A stretch of 5,046 nt of DNA, taken from the NCBI GenBank assembly GCA_945614335.1, contig CALZAP010000135.1, forward strand, positions 1 to 5,046. Direction: 5' to 3'. Numbering within the stretch: the stretch's first letter is position 1; each line of letters starts with the position of its first letter. The position numbers and the translations under genes were made by a program. This document shows positions 1 through 5,046 of this stretch, one piece after another. The notes beneath the pieces are model-generated. The model searched no databases. It had not been told where the DNA came from and saw nothing but the letters and a program-made list of their open reading frames with translations. Source of the DNA: an uncultured Prevotella sp. (GTDB lineage Bacteria > Bacteroidota > Bacteroidia > Bacteroidales > Bacteroidaceae).

Positions 1-16
1 TGCATTTCTTTAACGT

Positions 17-30
17 TTATTTGCAAATAA
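17..30. repeat. Perfect 14-bp AT-rich palindrome
   Basis: TTATTTGCAAATAA reads the same on both strands. Such a site could bind a dimeric regulator, but it lies about 340 bp upstream of the only gene it could serve within the window and matches no operator I can name. It may belong to a gene to the left of the window, or be chance in AT-rich DNA. Confidence 0.3.
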
Positions 31-124
31 CAAGTGTAAAACAGACCATTATTCGCATTACACCTTTTTATATATATATAAGGAGTGCGACTACTTCATG
101 GAATGGGCAAGGGATATTGAGGTA

Positions 125-150
125 AGTGGGTGACTTTAGGGTCACCTACT
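125..150. repeat. 10-bp hairpin of unknown role
   Basis: Positions 125-134 (AGTGGGTGAC) pair with 141-150 (GTCACCTACT) through 10 contiguous pairs, one of them G-U (128/147), around a 6-nt loop at 135-140. No T-run follows on the plus strand, so it is not a classical intrinsic terminator. It could be the 3' structure of an upstream transcript or part of an unrecognised structured RNA. Confidence 0.45.
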
Positions 151-172
151 GCATGGTGTAGCATAAGCGCAA

Positions 173-206
173 GGAAACTCGTTTTGGAAACTCGTTTTGG
201 AAACTT
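173..206. repeat. 13-bp direct tandem repeat, about 2.5 copies
   Basis: The unit GGAAACTCGTTTT occurs exactly at 173-185 and 186-198, and a partial third copy (GGAAACTT) follows at 199-206. The first two copies are identical, suggesting recent slippage or a maintained iteron-like element. The period is not a multiple of three and the repeat sits in non-coding DNA. GGAAA recurs at 231-235, at the inner end of the neighbouring inverted repeat. Confidence 0.75.
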
Positions 207-213
207 GCCCCCC

Positions 214-276
214 TAATACTTGAACCTTGTGGAAATCTACCCTTTTCATTAAGTTTTCCACGAGGTTCAAGTCTTA
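214..276. repeat. Long inverted repeat (22-bp arms, 19-nt loop)
   Basis: Arms 214-235 and 255-276 are complementary over 22 positions with one mismatch (217/273) and one G-T (228/262). The core is CTTGAACCTTGTGGAAA against TTTCCACGAGGTTCAAG. The loop is 236-254. Only TTTCC follows the right arm, a weak U-tract. The structure ends about 14 bp before the -33 element of the downstream promoter. Possible roles are terminator of an upstream transcript, operator-like dyad, or miniature mobile/intergenic repeat; no flanking target-site duplication was recognised. Confidence 0.75.
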
Positions 277-289
277 TTTCCAGAAATCG

Positions 290-320
290 TTGGTCGTTAC
301 GATAATTTTTTGTACCTTTG
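290..320 (+). promoter_or_regulatory. Bacteroidota-type promoter for the fumarate reductase-like gene
   Basis: The -7 element TACCTTTG at 313-320 fits TAnnTTTG, the signature of the Bacteroidota primary sigma factor. A TTG at 290-292 lies 20 nt upstream, the usual place for the -33 element. Transcription would begin around 325-330, leaving a leader of roughly 30 nt before the ATG at 359. There is no Shine-Dalgarno sequence; the start sits in TAATTATG, the same context as the next gene, as is normal in this phylum. Confidence 0.75.
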
Positions 321-358
321 CCATCAAAACAGACATTTTAATATTAATAAAACTAATT

Positions 359-2110
359 ATGAAGAAAATTTTTTCCGCTATGTGGATTGTTGCGGCAACA
401 ATCCTTATGTTGACAGCAATCACGGCATGTACAGTGAGTGACAACACTGTTGATACAACCATGCGCGACGGAGTGTGGGAAGGCACAGGCGAAGGGCGAG
501 GAGGCACAATCCTCGTGCGCATCACCGTGACGAACAACACCATAACCGACGCAAAAGCCATCAGCCAGTCGGAATCGTCGTTTGCACAGGCGGCACTCAA
601 CGAAGTACTCGACAATGCAATAGGGCGCACCAATTACCTTTCGCTTGAAACCGACGGAGTGACAGGTGCCACACTCACCTCTACCGGAGTTATAGACGCT
701 CTAAACATGGCCATTGCCACTGCAAAGGGCGAAAAAACCGAAGAAGAGAAGGTTTATACCGACGGAGAGTGCGACATTGTGGTAATCGGTGCAGGTGGCG
801 CCGGACTGTGTGCTGCTATTGAAGCTGCCTCAAATGGCTACAACGTTACAGTGATTGAAAAACAGGGCATCGTGGGAGGCAATACCAACTACTCCACAGG
901 TGGAATAAACGCGGCAGAGACGTCCGTACAGAAAAATCTCGGCATAGAAGACTCCAAAGACCTCTTCTTTGACGACACCATGAAGGGCGGACACTACTTA
1001 AACGACCCAGTGCTCGTGAGAAGTTTCGTGGACAACGGCCCTCTCACCATCGACTGGCTAATGGGCCTCGGCGCCGACCTTAGCGACATCGGACTCATGG
1101 GTGGAAGCAGCGTGAAACGCACCCATCGCCCACAAGGCGGAACCGCCATAGGACCTCACCTGATGAAGGTACTAAAGGAGGCTTCGGAATCGGAAAAAGT
1201 GGAGATTCGCACCAGCAACAAGGTCACCGGACTCATGATGGACGGCGAGAGAGTGTGCGGTGTAAAGGTGGAAAACCGCAACGGCAGCAAATACCAGCTG
1301 AAAGCAAAGGCTGTGGTGATTGCCACTGGAGGCTTCGGCGCAAACATCGAGATGGTTACAAAATACTGCCCGCAGCTGAAAGGTTTCCCCACCCTCAACC
1401 ACAAGGGTGCCACAGGAGACGCCTTCGCATGGGTGGAAGCCATAGGGGGAAGCATGATACAGCTCGAGCAGATACAGATTCACCCCACTGCGGAATACGT
1501 AAACCATATTTTAATTACAGAGGCCGTGAGAGGTAATGGAGCCATTCTCGTGAATGCCGAAGGAAAGAGGTTTGTGGACGAGATGCAAACGCGCGACGTG
1601 GTTTCTGAGGCCATACTAAGCCAGACTGGCGACATGGCATTCCTGATATTCGATGACCAAGTACGCAAATCGCTCGCCGCCATCGAGACATACTACAACC
1701 AGGGCGTGCTGAAGGAGGCTCTGACCATTGAGGAACTCGCCGAAAAGGCAGGATTGCCAGCCGACGTGCTGACCGCCACCATGGCCCGATACACCAAGAT
1801 GCAACAGAACGGCTGCGACGAGGACTTCGGACGAAGCGCCACCGCACTGACAGCCCCGCTCAACATACCTCCATACTATGCCGTAGGCGTAACTCCAGCC
1901 ATACACCACACCATGGGCGGTATAAAGGTTGACAAAGACATGCACGTGCTGCGAATAGACAACACCGTGGTGCCCGGACTCTATGCCGCAGGCGAGGTGA
2001 CTGGAGGACTTCACGGAGCCAACCGACTGGGAGGCAACGGCGTGGGCGACATTGTGGTGAATGGAAAGATAGCCGGACGCAACGCTGCCGAAGAAATATC
2101 AGCCAAGTGA
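359..2110 (+). CDS. Flavinylated lipoprotein, FMN-binding/FAD fumarate reductase-like flavoprotein (flavocytochrome c family)
   Basis: This 583-aa protein probably reduces fumarate or a related unsaturated acid outside the cytoplasm. The N-terminus is a lipoprotein signal (KK, hydrophobic core, lipobox ITAC with lipidated Cys24). An FMN_bind domain follows (about 36-123) with the flavinylation motif DGVTGAT (99-105); Thr105 would carry covalent FMN, attached by ApbE. The FAD_binding_2/succinate dehydrogenase-type domain (about 137-583) has GAGGAG (144-149) and Glu167 for FAD. By recalled alignment to Shewanella Fcc3, Gln373, His375, Thr387, Glu388, Arg412, His516 and Arg556 match the fumarate-binding and proton-transfer residues, all intact. 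There is no CxxCH heme motif, so electrons must arrive through FMN rather than hemes. His375 favours fumarate over urocanate, but the substrate is inferred. The start at 359 is preferred over an in-frame ATG at 227, because the promoter and inverted repeat lie between them and 359 gives a clean signal peptide. No apbE or partner gene is present here. Confidence 0.9.
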   Translation: MKKIFSAMWIVAATILMLTAITACTVSDNTVDTTMRDGVWEGTGEGRGGTILVRITVTNNTITDAKAISQSESSFAQAALNEVLDNAIGRTNYLSLETDGVTGATLTSTGVIDALNMAIATAKGEKTEEEKVYTDGECDIVVIGAGGAGLCAAIEAASNGYNVTVIEKQGIVGGNTNYSTGGINAAETSVQKNLGIEDSKDLFFDDTMKGGHYLNDPVLVRSFVDNGPLTIDWLMGLGADLSDIGLMGGSSVKRTHRPQGGTAIGPHLMKVLKEASESEKVEIRTSNKVTGLMMDGERVCGVKVENRNGSKYQLKAKAVVIATGGFGANIEMVTKYCPQLKGFPTLNHKGATGDAFAWVEAIGGSMIQLEQIQIHPTAEYVNHILITEAVRGNGAILVNAEGKRFVDEMQTRDVVSEAILSQTGDMAFLIFDDQVRKSLAAIETYYNQGVLKEALTIEELAEKAGLPADVLTATMARYTKMQQNGCDEDFGRSATALTAPLNIPPYYAVGVTPAIHHTMGGIKVDKDMHVLRIDNTVVPGLYAAGEVTGGLHGANRLGGNGVGDIVVNGKIAGRNAAEEISAK

Positions 2111-2170
2111 AAGAAATAGTCGGAAAAGTGCCCGTTTCGTAGCATAATGAGAGGCAAAAAGAAGGAAAAC

Positions 2171-2201
2171 ATTGCTTTTTGATTAAAAAAACAGCAATTT
2201 T
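2171..2201 (+). terminator. Candidate AT-rich terminator hairpin after the reductase gene
   Basis: ATTGCT (2171-2176) pairs with AGCAAT (2193-2198). With C2192 bulged, TTTT (2177-2180) pairs with AAAA (2188-2191), giving 10 pairs around a 7-nt loop, followed by TTT at 2199-2201. It lies 60 nt after the reductase stop codon and just upstream of the asnA promoter, the expected place to end the first transcript. The stem is AT-rich and the U-tract short, so termination may be partial. Confidence 0.4.
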
Positions 2202-2203
2202 GC

Positions 2204-2233
2204 TTGCAGATTAAAAGAATATGTGTAACTTTG
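2204..2233 (+). promoter_or_regulatory. Bacteroidota-type promoter for asnA
   Basis: TAACTTTG at 2226-2233 matches the TAnnTTTG -7 box, and TTG at 2204-2206 lies 19 nt upstream as the -33 element. Transcription would begin around 2238-2243, giving a leader of about 55-60 nt that is AT-rich, lacks a Shine-Dalgarno site and ends in TAATTATG. No riboswitch-like structure is evident in the leader. A dedicated promoter means asnA need not depend on read-through from the reductase gene. Confidence 0.8.
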
Positions 2234-2299
2234 CAGCCGGATTTGCAAAAAGCATCTCCAAACACACAACTTTAAAAGAAACATAACACATATATAATT

Positions 2300-3337
2300 A
2301 TGGGCAACATAATAAAACCTATCATTTACACTGCCGCGCTCGACATGAAACAGACGGAGCACGGCATAAAGCAGATTAAGGAGTTTTTCCAACAGAACCT
2401 CTCCACCGAACTGCGCCTACGACGCGTCACAGCGCCTCTCTTTGTGCTTCAGGGACTTGGCATTAACGACGACCTCAACGGCGTGGAACGCGCCGTCACC
2501 TTCCCCATAAAGGACCTTGGCGACGCTAAGGCCGAAGTGGTTCACTCCCTCGCAAAATGGAAGCGAATGTCGCTCGCGGAATACAAAATAGAGCCGGGAT
2601 ATGGCATATATACAGACATGAACGCCATACGCGCCGACGAGGAACTCGACAATCTACACTCGCTCTATGTTGACCAATGGGACTGGGAGGCCGTTATCAC
2701 ACGCGAACAGCGCACTCTCGCATTCCTGAAAAATGTGGTGGAAAGAATCTACGCGGCAATACTGCGTACCGAATATCTCACATGCGAGACCTATCCACAA
2801 CTCAAGCCGTTCCTGCCAGAGAAAATCACGTTCATACACAGTGAGGAACTCCTCAAGATGTATCCCGACAAGACTCCTAAGGAGCGTGAAGACGCCATCT
2901 GCAAAAAATACGGAGCCGTGTTTGTGATTGGCATTGGCGGAAAACTGAGCGACGGAAAGAAACATGACGGGCGTGCACCTGACTATGACGATTGGTCTAC
3001 AGTGGCAGAAGATGGCTCAGTGGGTCTCAACGGCGACATATTGATATGGTATCCCGTACTCGGCCGCTCGTTTGAGCTTTCATCGATGGGCATACGTGTA
3101 GACAAAGAGTCGCTGGTGCGTCAGCTGAAGATAGAAGGCAAGGAAGAGCGCCTCGGCCTCTACTTCCACAAGAAACTTATGAACGACGAGCTACCGCTCA
3201 GCATCGGTGGAGGTATAGGCCAAAGCCGTCTGTGCATGGTGTTGCTCCATAAGGGTCACATCGGTGAGATACAGGCAAGCATCTGGCCTGACGAAATGCG
3301 AAAAGAATGTAAGGAGTTGGGCATGAATCTTATTTAA
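2300..3337 (+). CDS. asnA: Aspartate--ammonia ligase (ammonia-dependent asparagine synthetase A)
   Basis: AsnA makes asparagine from aspartate, ammonia and ATP, releasing AMP and pyrophosphate (EC 6.3.1.1), in the cytoplasm. It has a class II aminoacyl-tRNA synthetase-like fold. The 345-aa product is full length (E. coli AsnA is 330 aa) and carries family signatures throughout: NDDLNGVERAV (56-66) with Asp57 at the position of E. coli catalytic Asp46; VVHSLAKWKR (80-89) with Lys88 matching Lys77; Arg111 matching Arg100; YVDQWDWE (123-130); GKLSDGKKHDGRAPDYDDWS (214-233); ELSSMGIR (259-266); and the motif-3-like GGGIGQSRL (303-311) with Arg310. E. coli equivalences are from recall. The N-terminus is about 11 residues longer than in E. 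coli, as I recall for Bacteroidota homologues. The ATG at 2300 fits the upstream promoter and shares TAATTATG with the preceding gene. The gene converges on dnaX with a 6-nt gap. No broken or missing motif was seen. Confidence 0.97.
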   Translation: MGNIIKPIIYTAALDMKQTEHGIKQIKEFFQQNLSTELRLRRVTAPLFVLQGLGINDDLNGVERAVTFPIKDLGDAKAEVVHSLAKWKRMSLAEYKIEPGYGIYTDMNAIRADEELDNLHSLYVDQWDWEAVITREQRTLAFLKNVVERIYAAILRTEYLTCETYPQLKPFLPEKITFIHSEELLKMYPDKTPKEREDAICKKYGAVFVIGIGGKLSDGKKHDGRAPDYDDWSTVAEDGSVGLNGDILIWYPVLGRSFELSSMGIRVDKESLVRQLKIEGKEERLGLYFHKKLMNDELPLSIGGGIGQSRLCMVLLHKGHIGEIQASIWPDEMRKECKELGMNLI

Positions 3338-3356
3338 AAATCCCTACGCCAACTCC
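3313..3356. terminator. Hairpin spanning the asnA and dnaX stop codons
   Basis: GGAGTTGG (3313-3320, last codons of asnA) is a perfect inverted repeat of CCAACTCC (3349-3356, last codons of dnaX), with a 28-nt loop containing both stop codons. On the dnaX strand the stem is followed by TTACATTCTTTT (complement of 3301-3312), which is mildly U-rich. It could help end the dnaX transcript, but the large loop makes it a weak candidate. Confidence 0.35.
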
Positions 3357-5046
3357 AAATCCATAAGCTCCCGCAGTTTCTCGACTGCGGGATTTTCTTT
3401 GCTCATAGCCTCAAACTGCTCGCGCCTCGACAATATCCTCACAGCCTCCTCGTGCTTGGTAAGCACAAGCTCGAGGGTGATGGAGGTGTTGCTGAGATAC
3501 AATTTCAGAGTATTGAGAATGCTCTTCTGTATCTGCAGCATCTGTTCGAGTATCACCTGGTTATCCACCATCACCTTCACATGCGGAAATTCACCAATCT
3601 CAGGGTTCATGTTCTTCATTCTTGTTGCTATGGCGCTTAGTTTCTGTGGCATTCTGTTGCACATCGACATCCATTGCAGTTCAAGGTCCTCCTGCGAGAA
3701 CTGGTTGTTGTCCGTGGCGGGCTTTGAGTTCGGGTCGTTGGGAGCCAGCATGCCCGGCACGATCTGTATCTTGCTTCTCTTCGACATCTCGCGCACCTTG
3801 TTCCATGAAAAGCCAACGTTGCTGCCGGCCTTTAGCACGGGACGGTTCACGGTGCTATAGTTTGTCCGCTGCTGCTCCTGCTGAGCCGTGTTCTCTACCT
3901 TGTCGCCTTGCCTTGCGACAACTTGATTATTGTCACCTTGCTTATTGTCAGCCACAGCAACAGCAGCGGCCACCTGTGCTGCCGCTTTTCTCTGCCGTTG
4001 TTGTCTGACAATGTTCTGAAACAGGCATTTTAGTTGTCTGGGCCTACGCCCACTGCCTGCCGCGTCATCGGGTTGAGTTATCTGGGCAATTTCGATAAGC
4101 GTCAGCTCCACGAGCAGTCGCTTGTTGGTGCTTTGGCGGTAGTTCACGTCGCAGTCGTTCATCAGCCTAAGCGCCTGGTAGAGAAATCTCGTATCGGCCT
4201 TCTGCGCCTGCAACTTGTATTTCTCCTTCTGCTGCTCACTCGCCTCAAGCAGTGGCAGTGTTTGCGGATCTTTCGCCATAAGCACGTTTCTTACGTGGCG
4301 CGCCAGTCCGGCAATGAGTTGTCCGCCGTCAAATCCGTTGTTTATCACATCGTTCAGGAGTACCATCACCTCAGGCACCTTGTTTTCGAGGCTAAGGTCA
4401 ACGATGCGGAAGTAGTTTTCGGCGTCAAGCACGTTTAGGTCTTCTATCACCTTCTGGTATGTGATGTTTCCCTGACAGAAGCTCGCAGCCTGGTCGAATA
4501 TGGAAAGTGCGTCGCGCATACCTCCGTCGGCCTTTTCGGCTATCACCTCCAGTGCCTCCTGCTCCGCCGTGATGCCTTCCTTCTCGGCCACCATTTTCAG
4601 GTGAGCCACGGTGTTGGCCACGGTCATTCGCTCGAAGTCGTATATTTGGCAACGCGAGAGAATGGTAGGCAGTATCTTGTGCTTCTCGGTTGTGGCGAGT
4701 ATAAAAATCACATGTGCCGGCGGTTCTTCAAGGGTTTTGAGGAAGGCGTTGAAGGCAGCTGTCGAGAGCATGTGAACCTCGTCGATGATAAACACCTTGT
4801 AGCGTCCTACCTGCGGCGGAATCCTCGTCTGCTCCATGAGCGTCTTAATGTGCTCCACGGAGTTGTTGCTGGCAGCGTCGAGTTCGAAGATATTGAACGA
4901 CCGCTGCTCATTGAAAGCCATACAGCTCTCACACTCGTTGCATGCCTCACCATCGTCCGTGGGCGACATACAGTTAATGGTCTTGGCGAAAATGCGTGCG
5001 CATGTGGTCTTGCCCACTCCTCGCGGTCCGCAGAAGAGGTAGGCAT
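3344..5046 (-). CDS. dnaX: DNA polymerase III subunit gamma/tau, N-terminus missing at window edge
   Basis: DnaX is the ATPase of the clamp loader that places the beta sliding clamp on DNA and, as tau, links polymerase cores at the fork. The window holds the last 566 residues (stop TAG at 3344-3346); about 35-40 N-terminal residues lie past position 5046, where the frame stays open (AYLFCGPRGVGKTT). Numbering from that Ala: Walker A GPRGVGKT (6-13); zinc-binding Cys25, Cys35, Cys38, Cys41; Walker B IIDEVH (86-91); sensor 1 LATTE (116-120); the SRC arginine finger (Arg131); sensor 2 GGMRDAL (174-180). A lid and collar region runs to about 325, then a low-complexity Gln/Ala-rich linker (about 327-400), then a tau-type C-terminal domain (about 450-566) of the Bacteroidota kind. 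A GTG at 5017 is the Val of Walker A, not a start. No A-rich slippery heptamer for a gamma-type frameshift is seen. The gene converges on asnA. Confidence 0.96.
   Translation of the reverse strand, partial: AYLFCGPRGVGKTTCARIFAKTINCMSPTDDGEACNECESCMAFNEQRSFNIFELDAASNNSVEHIKTLMEQTRIPPQVGRYKVFIIDEVHMLSTAAFNAFLKTLEEPPAHVIFILATTEKHKILPTILSRCQIYDFERMTVANTVAHLKMVAEKEGITAEQEALEVIAEKADGGMRDALSIFDQAASFCQGNITYQKVIEDLNVLDAENYFRIVDLSLENKVPEVMVLLNDVINNGFDGGQLIAGLARHVRNVLMAKDPQTLPLLEASEQQKEKYKLQAQKADTRFLYQALRLMNDCDVNYRQSTNKRLLVELTLIEIAQITQPDDAAGSGRRPRQLKCLFQNIVRQQRQRKAAAQVAAAVAVADNKQGDNNQVVARQGDKVENTAQQEQQRTNYSTVNRPVLKAGSNVGFSWNKVREMSKRSKIQIVPGMLAPNDPNSKPATDNNQFSQEDLELQWMSMCNRMPQKLSAIATRMKNMNPEIGEFPHVKVMVDNQVILEQMLQIQKSILNTLKLYLSNTSITLELVLTKHEEAVRILSRREQFEAMSKENPAVEKLRELMDLELA
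3369..3401 (+). terminator. Intrinsic terminator for asnA inside the dnaX 3' end
   Basis: TCCCGCAGT (3369-3377) pairs perfectly with ACTGCGGGA (3384-3392), giving a GC-rich 9-bp stem with a 6-nt loop (3378-3383), followed directly on the plus strand by TTTTCTTTG (3393-3401). This is the textbook layout of a factor-independent terminator for transcripts leaving asnA, 32 nt after its stop. On the opposite strand the same bases encode dnaX residues around NPAVEKLREL near the C-terminus, with no U-tract after the stem in that direction, so it should act only on the asnA strand. Confidence 0.75.

Larger units (their letters stand above)
1..358. other. Intergenic leader region without a convincing gene
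   Basis: No credible protein gene, tRNA or rRNA is visible here. The stretch is AT-rich and contains an alternating TA run at about 69-80, a perfect palindrome (17-30), a hairpin (125-150), a 13-bp tandem repeat (173-206), a long inverted repeat (214-276) and a Bacteroidota-type promoter (290-320). An open frame continuing the downstream gene upstream to 227 runs through the inverted repeat and the promoter, and encodes residues unlike any flavocytochrome N-terminus, so it is not taken as coding. Any upstream gene lies outside the window. Confidence 0.7.

Noticed and set aside
98..133. Small ORF (ATG at 98, 11 codons, MEWARDIEVSG) preceded by AGGAG at 81-85
   Set aside because: It is very short with a 12-nt spacer, has no promoter motif upstream, and Shine-Dalgarno use is uncommon in this phylum. 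Probably chance.
173..276. CRISPR array
   Set aside because: The 13-bp units are directly adjacent with no spacers, and no cas gene is nearby.
214..276. Insertion sequence or transposon
   Set aside because: The arms enclose only 19 nt, there is no transposase, and no target-site duplication was recognised. Only a miniature or relic element remains possible.
261..277. GGTTCAAGTC resembles a tRNA T-loop
   Set aside because: The flanking T-stem does not pair well, and no acceptor stem, D-arm or anticodon arm is found. The motif is explained by the long inverted repeat.
1616..2014. Long open frames antisense to the reductase gene, also at 1156-1507 and 274-633
   Set aside because: They are shadows of a strongly supported gene; none has a recognisable domain or a TAnnTTTG promoter.
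3900..3921. TTGTCGC/GCGACAA inverted repeat with an 8-nt loop
   Set aside because: It lies inside the low-complexity dnaX linker, lacks a U-tract on either strand, and is most simply a by-product of repetitive Gln/Asp/Lys codons.
3399..4438. Plus-strand open frames across dnaX
   Set aside because: They are antisense to a clearly recognised DnaX and show no domain features or promoter.
4807..5046. Alternative minus-strand frame open to the right edge
   Set aside because: It overlaps the Walker A and zinc-binding region of dnaX in another frame and has an arginine/serine-rich composition typical of a shadow frame.

Overview
The window looks like ordinary chromosome from a member of the Bacteroidota, probably a Prevotella/Bacteroides-type anaerobe. 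Three things support this. Both complete genes are preceded by the Bacteroidota promoter signature (a TAnnTTTG -7 box with a TTG about 19-20 nt upstream). Neither has a Shine-Dalgarno site; both start in the same A/T-rich context, TAATTATG. The AsnA and DnaX proteins also read like Bacteroidales versions. The genus is inferred from recall of family sequences, not from a search.

Layout: positions 1-358 hold no convincing gene but carry notable DNA structure: a 14-bp palindrome, a 10-bp hairpin, a 13-bp tandem repeat and a long inverted repeat with 22-bp arms, followed by a promoter at 290-320. Positions 359-2110 (+) encode a lipoprotein with an FMN-binding domain and a flavocytochrome c / fumarate-reductase-type FAD domain. 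Positions 2111-2299 hold a candidate AT-rich terminator hairpin followed directly by a second promoter. Positions 2300-3337 (+) encode AsnA, the ammonia-dependent asparagine synthetase. Positions 3344-5046 (-) hold most of dnaX (DNA polymerase III gamma/tau), convergent with asnA across a 6-nt gap; its N-terminus lies beyond the right edge.

Function: the first gene is likely a membrane-anchored, extracytosolic reductase that passes electrons from a covalently bound FMN to FAD and then to fumarate or a similar enoate, as an electron sink in anaerobic respiration. AsnA is biosynthetic and DnaX is the replicative clamp-loader subunit. The two plus-strand genes each have a promoter, so they need not be an operon, and there is no clear functional link among the three genes.

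No clearly new multi-gene system is visible. The parts most worth a second look are the repeat-rich leader at 125-276, the heme-less flavinylated reductase with an intact fumarate-type active site, and the strong intrinsic terminator for asnA buried inside the 3' coding end of dnaX.
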